Shown here: positions 22,514 to 29,556 of the stretch, piece after piece
Layout: the number at the start of each line of letters is the position of its first letter
Numbering within the stretch: the stretch's first letter is position 1
NCBI GenBank assembly: GCA_937976305.1
Contig: CALJSB010000125.1
Location: forward strand, 1-35,669
Source of the DNA: an uncultured Acidimicrobiales bacterium
GTDB taxonomy: Bacteria; Actinomycetota; Acidimicrobiia; Acidimicrobiales; SZUA-35
Direction of reading: 5' to 3'
Length of the DNA: 35,669 bases
Notes under the pieces: generated by a model
Told to the model about the DNA's origin: nothing
Databases searched by the model: none
What the model saw: only the letters and a program-made list of their open reading frames with translations
Program-made: the position numbers and the translations under genes

Positions 22514-24790
22514 ATGACTCGTTCCCGATGGGTTGGTGCTGCGCTCGTTGCGTGCTGCCTCGGAAGCACCGTTGCAAGCCCACTCGCTCACGCTCAGCCA
22601 GAGCCCGACGAAGCGTTCGACCAGAGTTTTCCAGCGCCGCTGGTGATCGACACCACGGACGGCACGAGCATCTTTGACGACCCGCTCCTCGCCGATGCCC
22701 TTGCCACCGTCGAACGTGAGCAATCTCAGCAGCGGCTCGACGTGGCATCTCGAGCAACCACGAGCGACGGCCACCTCCAGGTCGTGTACCTGACATCACC
22801 GCCCGACGAGGTTCGCATCGTCATCGAAGCCGCTGCGACCGCCTGGGATGGCGTGCTCACCACGAACCCGAACGGCCCGATCGTGATCGAGGTCGACTGG
22901 CGCTTCTTGCCCGCAAACATTTTGGGCATCGCAGCACCGACCACGTTCGAGCGATCGTCCGACCTGCCGACCGACGCGCTCTACCCCGCCGCCCTGGCCA
23001 ACACATTGCTTGGGACTGACCGCACACCAGACCAGGCCGAGATCCAAATCACGCTTGCTGCGAATCTCTACGGACTCAGCAACGGCTGGCACGTCGATCC
23101 GTCCGTTTCAATCAACCCGACACTGCGCTCGAACCGGCCCGTACCGCTCGACAAGCTCGATCTCTATACCGTCGCCATCCACGAGATCGCCCACGGTCTG
23201 GGCTTCGCCGGGTCGGCGCGCAGCGGACAGCTTGGTGACGAACTCGTGGCCTACGACCTGCTCGCCGAGGTCAATGGCGTTCCGCTCATCGAAACCAACG
23301 TGCGCGAGTCGCTCACGTCACAAAATCTCTCGATCGACATCGCCGGCGGCCGAACCGAGCAGCTCTTCGCTCCACCGAACTTCGTCAATGCCGTGAGTTA
23401 CAACCACTTCGACGAACTCGACGACCCCTCTGAACCCGGCGGTTTGATGACACCGATCTTTGCCCGGGGCGAAGAGAACCGAACCATCGATGCGGCGACG
23501 CTCGGCGTCATGTCAGGCCTGGGGTGGGACGTCGTACCACCACTGGTCACCCCGCGGATCGTTCGAGTCGAGTCGGTCGGCGACAACTTGGAGATCACGT
23601 TCACCAACAACATCGGGCGAACCGGCCAGCCGCCAATCGCCCATCGCATCACGGCTCGTGCCGCCGACCAAACACTGCTCGCTGACATTCAGGAACCGTG
23701 GGACGTAGACCAAACCGTCATTCGCGGACTCGCCGACGGACGAGACATCACCATCACGGTCGAGCCCCTCGGACTCACGGGGCCGGGTCCGACAGCATCG
23801 GTGACTCTCACCGATCGTCCGTCACGCCTTCGCGTCACCGGCGTGGGAGCGACTCGCTCGCTGGCCTGGTCTGCCCCTACTGCGCCAAGCGCCGGCGAGA
23901 TCACCTACCGAGTCGAGCGACGAACGATCAACGGCCCGTGGCGGACGCTGACCGACGCGGCCGAACCGTTCTTCACAGATGCTGGGCTCACGACCGGCAA
24001 CTACCAGTACCGAGTCACAACGCTTGTCGATGGCGCCGCAGGCTCGTCGGCGGTCACGCCGATCGAGGGAGTGACCACCGAAACCGTGCGAGCGATGAGC
24101 CTCGACGGCCAGGTTGCTCGCCTGTATTTGGCGTTCTTCGGGCGACCAGCCGACACTCCCGGCCTTGCCTTTTGGCTCGAGCAGCGAGCCAGTGGTGCGA
24201 CGATCGACGACATCGCAGCGGCATTTGCCGACTCAGATGAGTTCAGGGCGCTGGCTGGTGACCCAGACGACGCGGCCTTCGTGGACAAGGTGTACCTCAA
24301 CGTGCTCGGCCGGTCGCCAGACGCAGCCGGGCGAGACTTTTGGGTCGGCCGACTTGCGAGCGGCATGTCCAGAGGCGAGCTCGTGGTGGCATTCTCAGAT
24401 GCGCCGGAGTTCGTGTCGCTCACAGACACCGTTCCGCCGACATCAGGATCAGCCGGTGCCGTCACCCGGTTGTACTGGGCGTTCCTGCAGCGGGCGCCCG
24501 AGGGGGCAGGACTCAACTACTGGTCGGGCGAAGTCGACGCTGGCCGAGCCGACCTCAGCACGGTGTCTGACTCGTTTGCGAACTCAGCAGAGTTCGCTGC
24601 CACCTACGGAACGTTGAGCAACCAGGAGTTCTTGGACTTGGTGTACGACAACGTCCTCGGTCGGCGAGCAGACGACCGCGGCTTCAACTACTGGCTCAGC
24701 CAGCTCGAAGCGGGTGCGTCTCGAGGCGACCTCATGTTGGCCTTTGCCAATTCGCCCGAGTTCATCCTCCGAACCGGAACGCTGCCCTAG
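22514..24790 (+). CDS. Secreted metalloprotease-like protein with Fn3 and DUF4214 repeats
   Basis: This 758-residue protein starts with a signal peptide (cleavage likely after AHA at about 27). The zinc-site motif HEIAHGLGF at 223-231 gives H223, E224 and H227. The usual third His of matrixins, ten residues after the first, is Gly233. A likely remote third ligand is H298 in VSYNHFDELDD, followed by a Met-turn-like GGLMTPIF with M312, as in leishmanolysin-type (M8-like) enzymes. Two fibronectin-III-like domains follow at about 345-435 and 438-525. Four related half-repeats of the DUF4214 type cover about 526-758 (for example LYLAFFGRPADTPGLAFWL, VYLNVLGRSPDAAGRDFWV). It is probably exported and may bind carbohydrate or surface material. 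Substrate is unknown. The Shine-Dalgarno sequence is poor. Confidence 0.88.
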   Translation: MTRSRWVGAALVACCLGSTVASPLAHAQPEPDEAFDQSFPAPLVIDTTDGTSIFDDPLLADALATVEREQSQQRLDVASRATTSDGHLQVVYLTSPPDEVRIVIEAAATAWDGVLTTNPNGPIVIEVDWRFLPANILGIAAPTTFERSSDLPTDALYPAALANTLLGTDRTPDQAEIQITLAANLYGLSNGWHVDPSVSINPTLRSNRPVPLDKLDLYTVAIHEIAHGLGFAGSARSGQLGDELVAYDLLAEVNGVPLIETNVRESLTSQNLSIDIAGGRTEQLFAPPNFVNAVSYNHFDELDDPSEPGGLMTPIFARGEENRTIDAATLGVMSGLGWDVVPPLVTPRIVRVESVGDNLEITFTNNIGRTGQPPIAHRITARAADQTLLADIQEPWDVDQTVIRGLADGRDITITVEPLGLTGPGPTASVTLTDRPSRLRVTGVGATRSLAWSAPTAPSAGEITYRVERRTINGPWRTLTDAAEPFFTDAGLTTGNYQYRVTTLVDGAAGSSAVTPIEGVTTETVRAMSLDGQVARLYLAFFGRPADTPGLAFWLEQRASGATIDDIAAAFADSDEFRALAGDPDDAAFVDKVYLNVLGRSPDAAGRDFWVGRLASGMSRGELVVAFSDAPEFVSLTDTVPPTSGSAGAVTRLYWAFLQRAPEGAGLNYWSGEVDAGRADLSTVSDSFANSAEFAATYGTLSNQEFLDLVYDNVLGRRADDRGFNYWLSQLEAGASRGDLMLAFANSPEFILRTGTLP

Positions 24791-24804
24791 TCGAGCTCGT
24801 CCCT

Positions 24805-24958
24805 TCGCTCGACGTGCGGGCGATTGCATTGGGTCTGCTTCGCAGACCGCTACTCGCGATTGGCTTCCACGCTCGGGCTCGCCTCATCGCTCGACGTGCG
24901 GGCGATTGCATTGGGTCTGCTTCGCAGACCGCTACTCGCGATTGGCTTCCACGCTCGG
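24805..24958. repeat. Two-copy 72-base direct repeat with internal hairpin
   Basis: Copies at 24805-24876 and 24887-24958 are identical as read, with a period of 82 bases. Each contains a perfect palindrome, GGTCTGC-TTC-GCAGACC, at 24832-24848 and 24914-24930: a seven-pair stem with a three-base loop. The layout resembles a REP/BIME-like intergenic element or a duplicated terminator. Only two copies are present and the spacer is 10 bases, so it is not a CRISPR array. Confidence 0.85.
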
Positions 24959-25057
24959 CGCTTGTCGCCGCCGCTCACTTCGTTCGCTTACCGAGTTGCT
25001 CGCTGGCGCTCACAACTCGTCTTGTTAACGTTTCAGACCTGACCCCTAGGACGGTTC

Positions 25058-25068
25058 GCCCGAAGGGC
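25058..25068 (-). terminator. Short hairpin just after hemL
   Basis: On the minus strand, GCCC-TTC-GGGC follows the hemL TAA by two bases (the stem bases read GCCC-GAA-GGGC on the plus strand). There is no U-tract, so it would be a weak or factor-assisted terminator, possibly helped by the adjacent repeat hairpins. Confidence 0.35.
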
Positions 25069-25070
25069 AG

Positions 25071-26327
25071 TTACAGCGTCGTGGCGACTTGGGCGGCGGC
25101 GGTGATGGTCTGGTCGATGTCGGCTGCGGTGTGGCTGAGGCTAGGGAAGATCGCTTCGTATGGCCCCGGTGCGAGTGCGATGCCTCGCTCGAGCATTCCG
25201 TGGAAGAAGGCCGGGTAGAGACCTTGATCGGCCGAGGCCTTTGCTTGGTCGTAGTTCTGCACGGGTTCGGCCCCGAAGAAGATCCCAACCAGTGGTCCGA
25301 CCTGCGGAACCTGCACTGGCACACCTGCCGAGTTCATCGCATCGGCAAGTCCGGTGGCCAGCGTTGCGGCGGTGGCCGAGAGTTCGTCGTAGCGGTCAGC
25401 ATCGAGCTGATCGAGCACGGCGAGTCCGGCTGCGGTGGCCAACGGGTTCCCCGACAATGTGCCGCCCTGATACACCGGTCCGAGAGGTGCCACATGGTCC
25501 ATCACCTCACGGCTGCCGCCGAACATGCCAACCGGCAGACCTCCGCCGATCACCTTGCCGAAGGCCCACACGTCGGGCTGGACGCCGCTCCACGCGGTGG
25601 CGCCACCCTGGCCGAGACGGAAGCCGGTGATGACTTCATCGAACAGCAGCAGAGCGCCCACTCGATCGCACTCTGCCCGACATGCTTGGAGGAAGGACGG
25701 CGCTGGCTCGACGAGACCCATGTTGGCGGCCACTGGTTCGATAGCGAGCACAGCAGTGTCTTCGTCGAGGGTTGGCACGACGTTGTACGGCGCGACGACG
25801 GTGTCGGCAACAGCAGCTTCTGGAACACCAGCCGAACCAACGAGACCCTGGTTGGCGACGCCAGACCCACCGGCGGCGAGCAGTGAATCGGTGTGGCCGT
25901 GGTAGCAGCCAGCGAACTTCACAACCTTGCTTCGGCCCGTGGCCCCACGAGCCAAACGGATCGCCGACATTGCGGCCTCGGTGCCAGACGAGGTCATGCG
26001 AACCATTTCGAGCCCCGGCACCCACGAGCACACCTTCTCGGCGAGTTCGACTTCGGTGCGGGTCGGCGCACCAAAGGTGGTGCCACGTGATGCGGCGTCG
26101 CCGACAGCGGCCAGGACTTCGGGGTTGGCGTGGCCGAGAATCGATGCTCCGTAGCTCTGGACGTAGTCGATGTATTCGGTGCCGTCCTCGTCCCAGACCC
26201 GAGATCCATCGGCTCGGGCAACGAAGTAGGGCGTCCCTCCAACGGACAGAAATGCCCGAACCGGTGAGTTCACACCGCCGGGCAGGACGGCCTTGGCTCG
26301 GTCAAACAGATCCTCGTTGATCGTCAC
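25071..26327 (-). CDS. hemL: Glutamate-1-semialdehyde 2,1-aminomutase
   Basis: This PLP enzyme converts glutamate-1-semialdehyde to 5-aminolevulinate in the C5 heme pathway. It has 418 residues, close to the family length. The PLP lysine is K258 in WAFGKVIGGGLPVGMFGG. The phosphate-binding segment SSGTEAAMSAIRLAR is at 113-127, and FDEVITGFRLGQGG carries the conserved Asp near the cofactor. The start is GTG at 26327, after which the usual DLFDRAKAVLPGGVNSPVRA follows at once. It lies 35 bases after the upstream PH-domain gene on the same strand and in a cluster with hemB and hemD. Confidence 0.97.
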   Translation of the reverse strand: MTINEDLFDRAKAVLPGGVNSPVRAFLSVGGTPYFVARADGSRVWDEDGTEYIDYVQSYGASILGHANPEVLAAVGDAASRGTTFGAPTRTEVELAEKVCSWVPGLEMVRMTSSGTEAAMSAIRLARGATGRSKVVKFAGCYHGHTDSLLAAGGSGVANQGLVGSAGVPEAAVADTVVAPYNVVPTLDEDTAVLAIEPVAANMGLVEPAPSFLQACRAECDRVGALLLFDEVITGFRLGQGGATAWSGVQPDVWAFGKVIGGGLPVGMFGGSREVMDHVAPLGPVYQGGTLSGNPLATAAGLAVLDQLDADRYDELSATAATLATGLADAMNSAGVPVQVPQVGPLVGIFFGAEPVQNYDQAKASADQGLYPAFFHGMLERGIALAPGPYEAIFPSLSHTAADIDQTITAAAQVATTL

Positions 26328-26362
26328 CCTCGAAGTGTGCCCGACTGACGATCGAAAGTGGC

Positions 26363-27976
26363 CTACACCCCGTCAACCAGCCAAACCCGGTTGGCCATCG
26401 TCACCAGCTCGTCAGCCAAACCCTGTGCGGTGGCAACCGGTAGATCGGGAATGACGGTGGCTGATCCGAGATTTGCCGTGTCGATCACCACCGACGCCAA
26501 CCCCAACCGACGTTGAAAGAGCGTGCTGCGCAGGAACACGCCCTGCACCTTTGAGACCCACACAACCCGCAACGTTTCATCGAAGCGCCCTCGCCGGACA
26601 GCCAGAACTGGTCCGCTGAGCAGCCAGCCATCGACTGACCATGACCGCCGGGCCAAGGCCACGGCCCCAGCGACAACGATGGGCACGAGCACGAGCGGCC
26701 ACCACCAGGCGACGTCGATCGGGAGATCGGCATCGGCGGCTTGCGTTGACGCGGCACCGATCGTGAGACCGGCAACGGGAATCAGCCCGACAACAGCCGT
26801 TCGGATCGCTCGGCGCCGAATCGAGACCCGACTGACCGACTGCAGCAACGTCTCATCGACCGGATGGGCCACGATCGCAGCGGCCGCATCATCGTCTCCC
26901 TCTGCGTCTGGGTCAACGAGGTCGGGCAAATAGTCGATCCACGAACGATGGGCGATGAGCGGCGCGCAGAGATCGAATCGAGTGCTTCTCGATTCGGTCA
27001 CGTCAGCAGTAGCGACGGCCAGCGTTTCACGACCGAGTTGGCTTCGAATCCACGGGCGCCGCACTTCAACCAATTGAATGCGACGCTTCTGCGCCCACTT
27101 CTCCTGGGTTGAGAAGAGCCCGTGCGACACCCGGACCCGTCGTGGTTCGACTTCGAAGACAAAACCAAAGAGATCGAGCACGGCAATCACCGGGACAACG
27201 AGGCCGATCATCCAGAAGATCGGGAGCGCACTGTCGAAGAAGCCAATCATCACGACCGCCACCACCACCGACACGGCAGCGACCGCAACAGTCTTCGACG
27301 AGAACGCAAAGAGCAGGTGGTCCCTGGTCGAGAGCTGGTAGCGAACGGTCCGCGGCGTCTGAGCTATGACCGCCGCATCATCTGCGCTCATGTCTGTCGG
27401 CGCTCCGATGCCAGGGATCGGAGCAGAAGGTGCAGAGCCAACGGCGGCAGGATCAGCGGGACCCGTCAGCGGTGGGCCAACTGGGTGTGGGCCGCCCTTC
27501 TCCGGGCCACCTACCTCCTGCTGGCCAGCAGCTCCTGGTTGGACGTGTGCGGTGAGCTCCGCCAACAAGGTTCGAGCGGTCTCTTTGGACAGCACGGCGA
27601 GTTCGATCTCGCCTTCGGACCCGGCCGAGGAGATCGTCAGCGTCTGCATCGAGAACACACGAGCAACGAGATCGGCACCAATGGAGACGTTCTGGATGCG
27701 GGGCCGTGGCAGCACGGTGCGTTGCCGAACCACGACGCCACGCCGGTAGAGCACGGCATCGTCGGTGACGGCGTAGGTAGTGAAGAGGTAACGCACAAAC
27801 CCCAGCGCAACGACACCGGCGGGGAGCAGCGTCTCGAGGCCCCCCAGTGGCCCAGCGTTCATGCTGGGGGCAAAGCCGGACACGGCGATGGCACCCACGA
27901 AGTTCCACGCCAGACCGAGGAGTTCACGAATGACGGTGACCGGATGCAGCCGCTGCCAGTTGAGGTCGTCGTTCAT
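26363..27976 (-). CDS. Membrane protein with three bacterial PH domains (YdbT-like)
   Basis: This 537-residue membrane protein has three bPH2 (DUF304-type) domains. They are seen as VTDDAVLYRRGVVVRQRTVL near 70, RVRVSHGLFSTQEKWAQKRR near 275 and GWLLSGPVLAVRRGRFDETL near 450, each followed by the typical PRxRIQNV or SKVQGV strand. Hydrophobic helix pairs separate them (about 20-60, 225-265, 385-420). The frame is open up to 28099, but the ATG at 27976 gives a four-base overlap with the upstream YdbS-like gene and begins with typical sequence (MNDDLNWQRLHPVTVIRELL). YdbS and YdbT proteins are commonly encoded in pairs. In Bacillus subtilis the pair contributes to resistance to a lantibiotic. 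Its role here is unknown. Confidence 0.9.
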   Translation of the reverse strand: MNDDLNWQRLHPVTVIRELLGLAWNFVGAIAVSGFAPSMNAGPLGGLETLLPAGVVALGFVRYLFTTYAVTDDAVLYRRGVVVRQRTVLPRPRIQNVSIGADLVARVFSMQTLTISSAGSEGEIELAVLSKETARTLLAELTAHVQPGAAGQQEVGGPEKGGPHPVGPPLTGPADPAAVGSAPSAPIPGIGAPTDMSADDAAVIAQTPRTVRYQLSTRDHLLFAFSSKTVAVAAVSVVVAVVMIGFFDSALPIFWMIGLVVPVIAVLDLFGFVFEVEPRRVRVSHGLFSTQEKWAQKRRIQLVEVRRPWIRSQLGRETLAVATADVTESRSTRFDLCAPLIAHRSWIDYLPDLVDPDAEGDDDAAAAIVAHPVDETLLQSVSRVSIRRRAIRTAVVGLIPVAGLTIGAASTQAADADLPIDVAWWWPLVLVPIVVAGAVALARRSWSVDGWLLSGPVLAVRRGRFDETLRVVWVSKVQGVFLRSTLFQRRLGLASVVIDTANLGSATVIPDLPVATAQGLADELVTMANRVWLVDGV

Positions 27977-28518
27977 GACCGACCGTCGATGAGCTCCTGG
28001 CGGATGGCGTCGGCGTCGGCATCCATGAGATGCGGGATCGACACGTTCGGCGTGTTCGCTCCAGCCGTGTGCACCGTGAGGGTCACGAGCCCCAGCCAAC
28101 GTTGCAGAGGGCCTCGCTCGGTCGACACATGCTGCACACGACTGCGGGGTAGCACCGCAGATCTCGTGGTGATCACACCGTGCTCAACTCGTAGCCGGTC
28201 GGGCGAGAGCGAGTAGCGCCACGCTCGATAGCTCCGACCGGTCCACCACAGGCCAGCAACCAGACCCAGAATCCCGATGACAACCGCTGGCACCAAGGGC
28301 GGCCACGGCAGCTCGACGTCGGCTCCGTAGCGAAGGCCCATGTCGCCGAGCGCAACGGCCACAAAGACAACAGCGATCGAGGCCCCCATCGACAATCTGA
28401 GCAACTGCAGTGCCGGCCGCGGCAGTGCTTGGAACGCGGCGGGCATCGCAATCGGTGACGGCTCGGGCGGAGCAGTCGGGAGCACTGTCGGCTCAGGAGT
28501 TGAGGAGTCGGCTGGCAT
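27973..28518 (-). CDS. Membrane protein with one bacterial PH domain (YdbS-like)
   Basis: This 181-residue partner of the following gene has a Pro/Thr-rich N-terminus and two membrane helices at about 40-60 and 70-95. One bPH2 domain follows, with SPDRLRVEHGVITTRSAVLP then RSRVQHVSTERGPLQRWLGL. The ATG lies inside the end of hemB, overlapping it by 26 bases. A later Met at residue 24 (MPAAFQALPR) could be the true start. The C-terminus overlaps the YdbT-like ATG by four bases, so the pair is probably co-translated. Confidence 0.88.
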   Translation of the reverse strand: MPADSSTPEPTVLPTAPPEPSPIAMPAAFQALPRPALQLLRLSMGASIAVVFVAVALGDMGLRYGADVELPWPPLVPAVVIGILGLVAGLWWTGRSYRAWRYSLSPDRLRVEHGVITTRSAVLPRSRVQHVSTERGPLQRWLGLVTLTVHTAGANTPNVSIPHLMDADADAIRQELIDGRS

Positions 28519-29476
28519 CGGTGGCGAGATAGGTGAGTGTCATGTCGGCACCGGCTCTTTTGATGGCGGTGAGCGTCTCAATCGTGGCCAGATCTCCGTC
28601 GATCCATCCGTTTGCTGCGGCGGCTTTCAGCATCGCGTACTCACCACTCACATGGTAAGCGGCTACTGGGAGGCGGGTCTCGGCTCGCACCTGACTCACG
28701 ACGTCGAGATAGAGCGTGGCCGGTTTGACCATCACCATGTCGGCACCCTCGATGATGTCGAGGTGCACCTCTTCGAGTGCCTCACGACTGTTTCGAAAGT
28801 CCTGCTGGTAACCCTTGCGATCGCCACCATCGGCGATGGTGACATCGACGGCGTCTCGGAACGGGCCGTACATCGAACTGGCGTACTTGGCGGCGTAGGC
28901 CAAGATTGAGACATCAGTGAATCCGTCGCCGTCGAGAGCGGACCGAATCGCTGCCACCTGTCCGTCCATCATTCCTGACGGTGCGACGACGTCGGCTCCC
29001 GCTGTGGCCTGAGCGATCGCAATCTGCTGGTAGAGCTCGATCGTAGGATCGTTGTCGACCTCGCCCCGATCGTTGAGCACGCCGCAATGGCCATGCGAGG
29101 TGTACTCATCGACGCAGAGGTCACCCATCAACACGATCTCATCACCGAAGCGGTCACGAAGATCAGCCAACGCCAGCTGCACAATGCCAGCTGGGTCCCA
29201 GGCTCCTGAGCCCCGTTCGTCCTTTTCCAAGGGCACGCCAAACAGCACGACGGCGTTGACGCCAACGGCAACCGCATCAGCGACAGCATCGACCAACGAC
29301 GCCCTGCTGTGTTGATCGACGCCGGGAAGCGATGCGATCGGCACCGGCTCGTCGATGCCCTCCCGCACGAAGAGCGGAAGGATGAAGTCGTTCGGCGTCA
29401 GCGTGGTTTCTGCCACCAACCGACGCATCGCTGGGGTGCGACGAAGCCGCCGTAGCCGTCGCTCGGGGAAACTCAT
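28493..29476 (-). CDS. hemB: Porphobilinogen synthase (delta-aminolevulinic acid dehydratase)
   Basis: This enzyme condenses two 5-aminolevulinates to porphobilinogen. It has 327 residues, the family length. The two Schiff-base lysines are K197 in ILAYAAKYASSMYGPFRDA and K251 in MVMVKPATLYLDVV. The metal site reads GDLCVDEYTSHGHCG: C121, D123, C131. The middle ligand is Asp, where fully zinc-dependent enzymes have Cys, a mixed pattern common in actinobacteria. The ATG lies beside a GAGGGA stretch with almost no spacer, so the ribosome site is unusual. A second start at Met17 would shorten the leader. Confidence 0.96.
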   Translation of the reverse strand: MSFPERRLRRLRRTPAMRRLVAETTLTPNDFILPLFVREGIDEPVPIASLPGVDQHSRASLVDAVADAVAVGVNAVVLFGVPLEKDERGSGAWDPAGIVQLALADLRDRFGDEIVLMGDLCVDEYTSHGHCGVLNDRGEVDNDPTIELYQQIAIAQATAGADVVAPSGMMDGQVAAIRSALDGDGFTDVSILAYAAKYASSMYGPFRDAVDVTIADGGDRKGYQQDFRNSREALEEVHLDIIEGADMVMVKPATLYLDVVSQVRAETRLPVAAYHVSGEYAMLKAAAANGWIDGDLATIETLTAIKRAGADMTLTYLATDASRLLNS

Positions 29477-29491
29477 TCCCTCAGGCTAGGA

Positions 29492-29523
29492 GCCCAGAAC
29501 TCAGCTCTCACCGAGTTCTGGGC
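29492..29523 (-). terminator. Strong 11-base-pair hairpin between the surface-protein gene and hemB
   Basis: GCCCAGAACTC at 29492-29502 pairs perfectly with GAGTTCTGGGC at 29513-29523 around a 10-base loop. It lies 33 bases beyond the surface-protein stop codon and 15 bases before the hemB ATG. No U-run follows on the minus strand. It could end the surface-protein transcript without a U-tract, or form a structured leader of hemB. Confidence 0.55.
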
Positions 29524-29556
29524 AACAACCTGTTTCGATCAGACGTGCGTACTCTC

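Larger units (their letters stand above)
24791..25070. other. Convergent intergenic region with tandem repeat and hairpins
   Basis: This stretch separates the plus-strand protease gene from minus-strand hemL. It contains the 72-base tandem repeat annotated separately, then a sequence with repeated CGCTC/GAGCG-type words (24961-25020), and a small hairpin next to the hemL stop. Open frames that cross it translate the repeat twice and look spurious. The likely roles are two-way transcription termination and a dispersed repeat site. Confidence 0.7.

Noticed and set aside
24805..24958. CRISPR array
   Set aside because: Only two copies of a 72-base unit with a 10-base spacer. No cas genes are nearby.
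24814..25218. Small plus-strand gene over the repeat
   Set aside because: The product is the repeat translated twice and then runs into antisense hemL. No ribosome site or domain.
26363..28099. Upstream start for the YdbT-like gene at 28099
   Set aside because: The first 41 residues are Arg/His/Gly-rich and lie in another frame of the YdbS-like gene. The ATG at 27976 gives an ATGA overlap.
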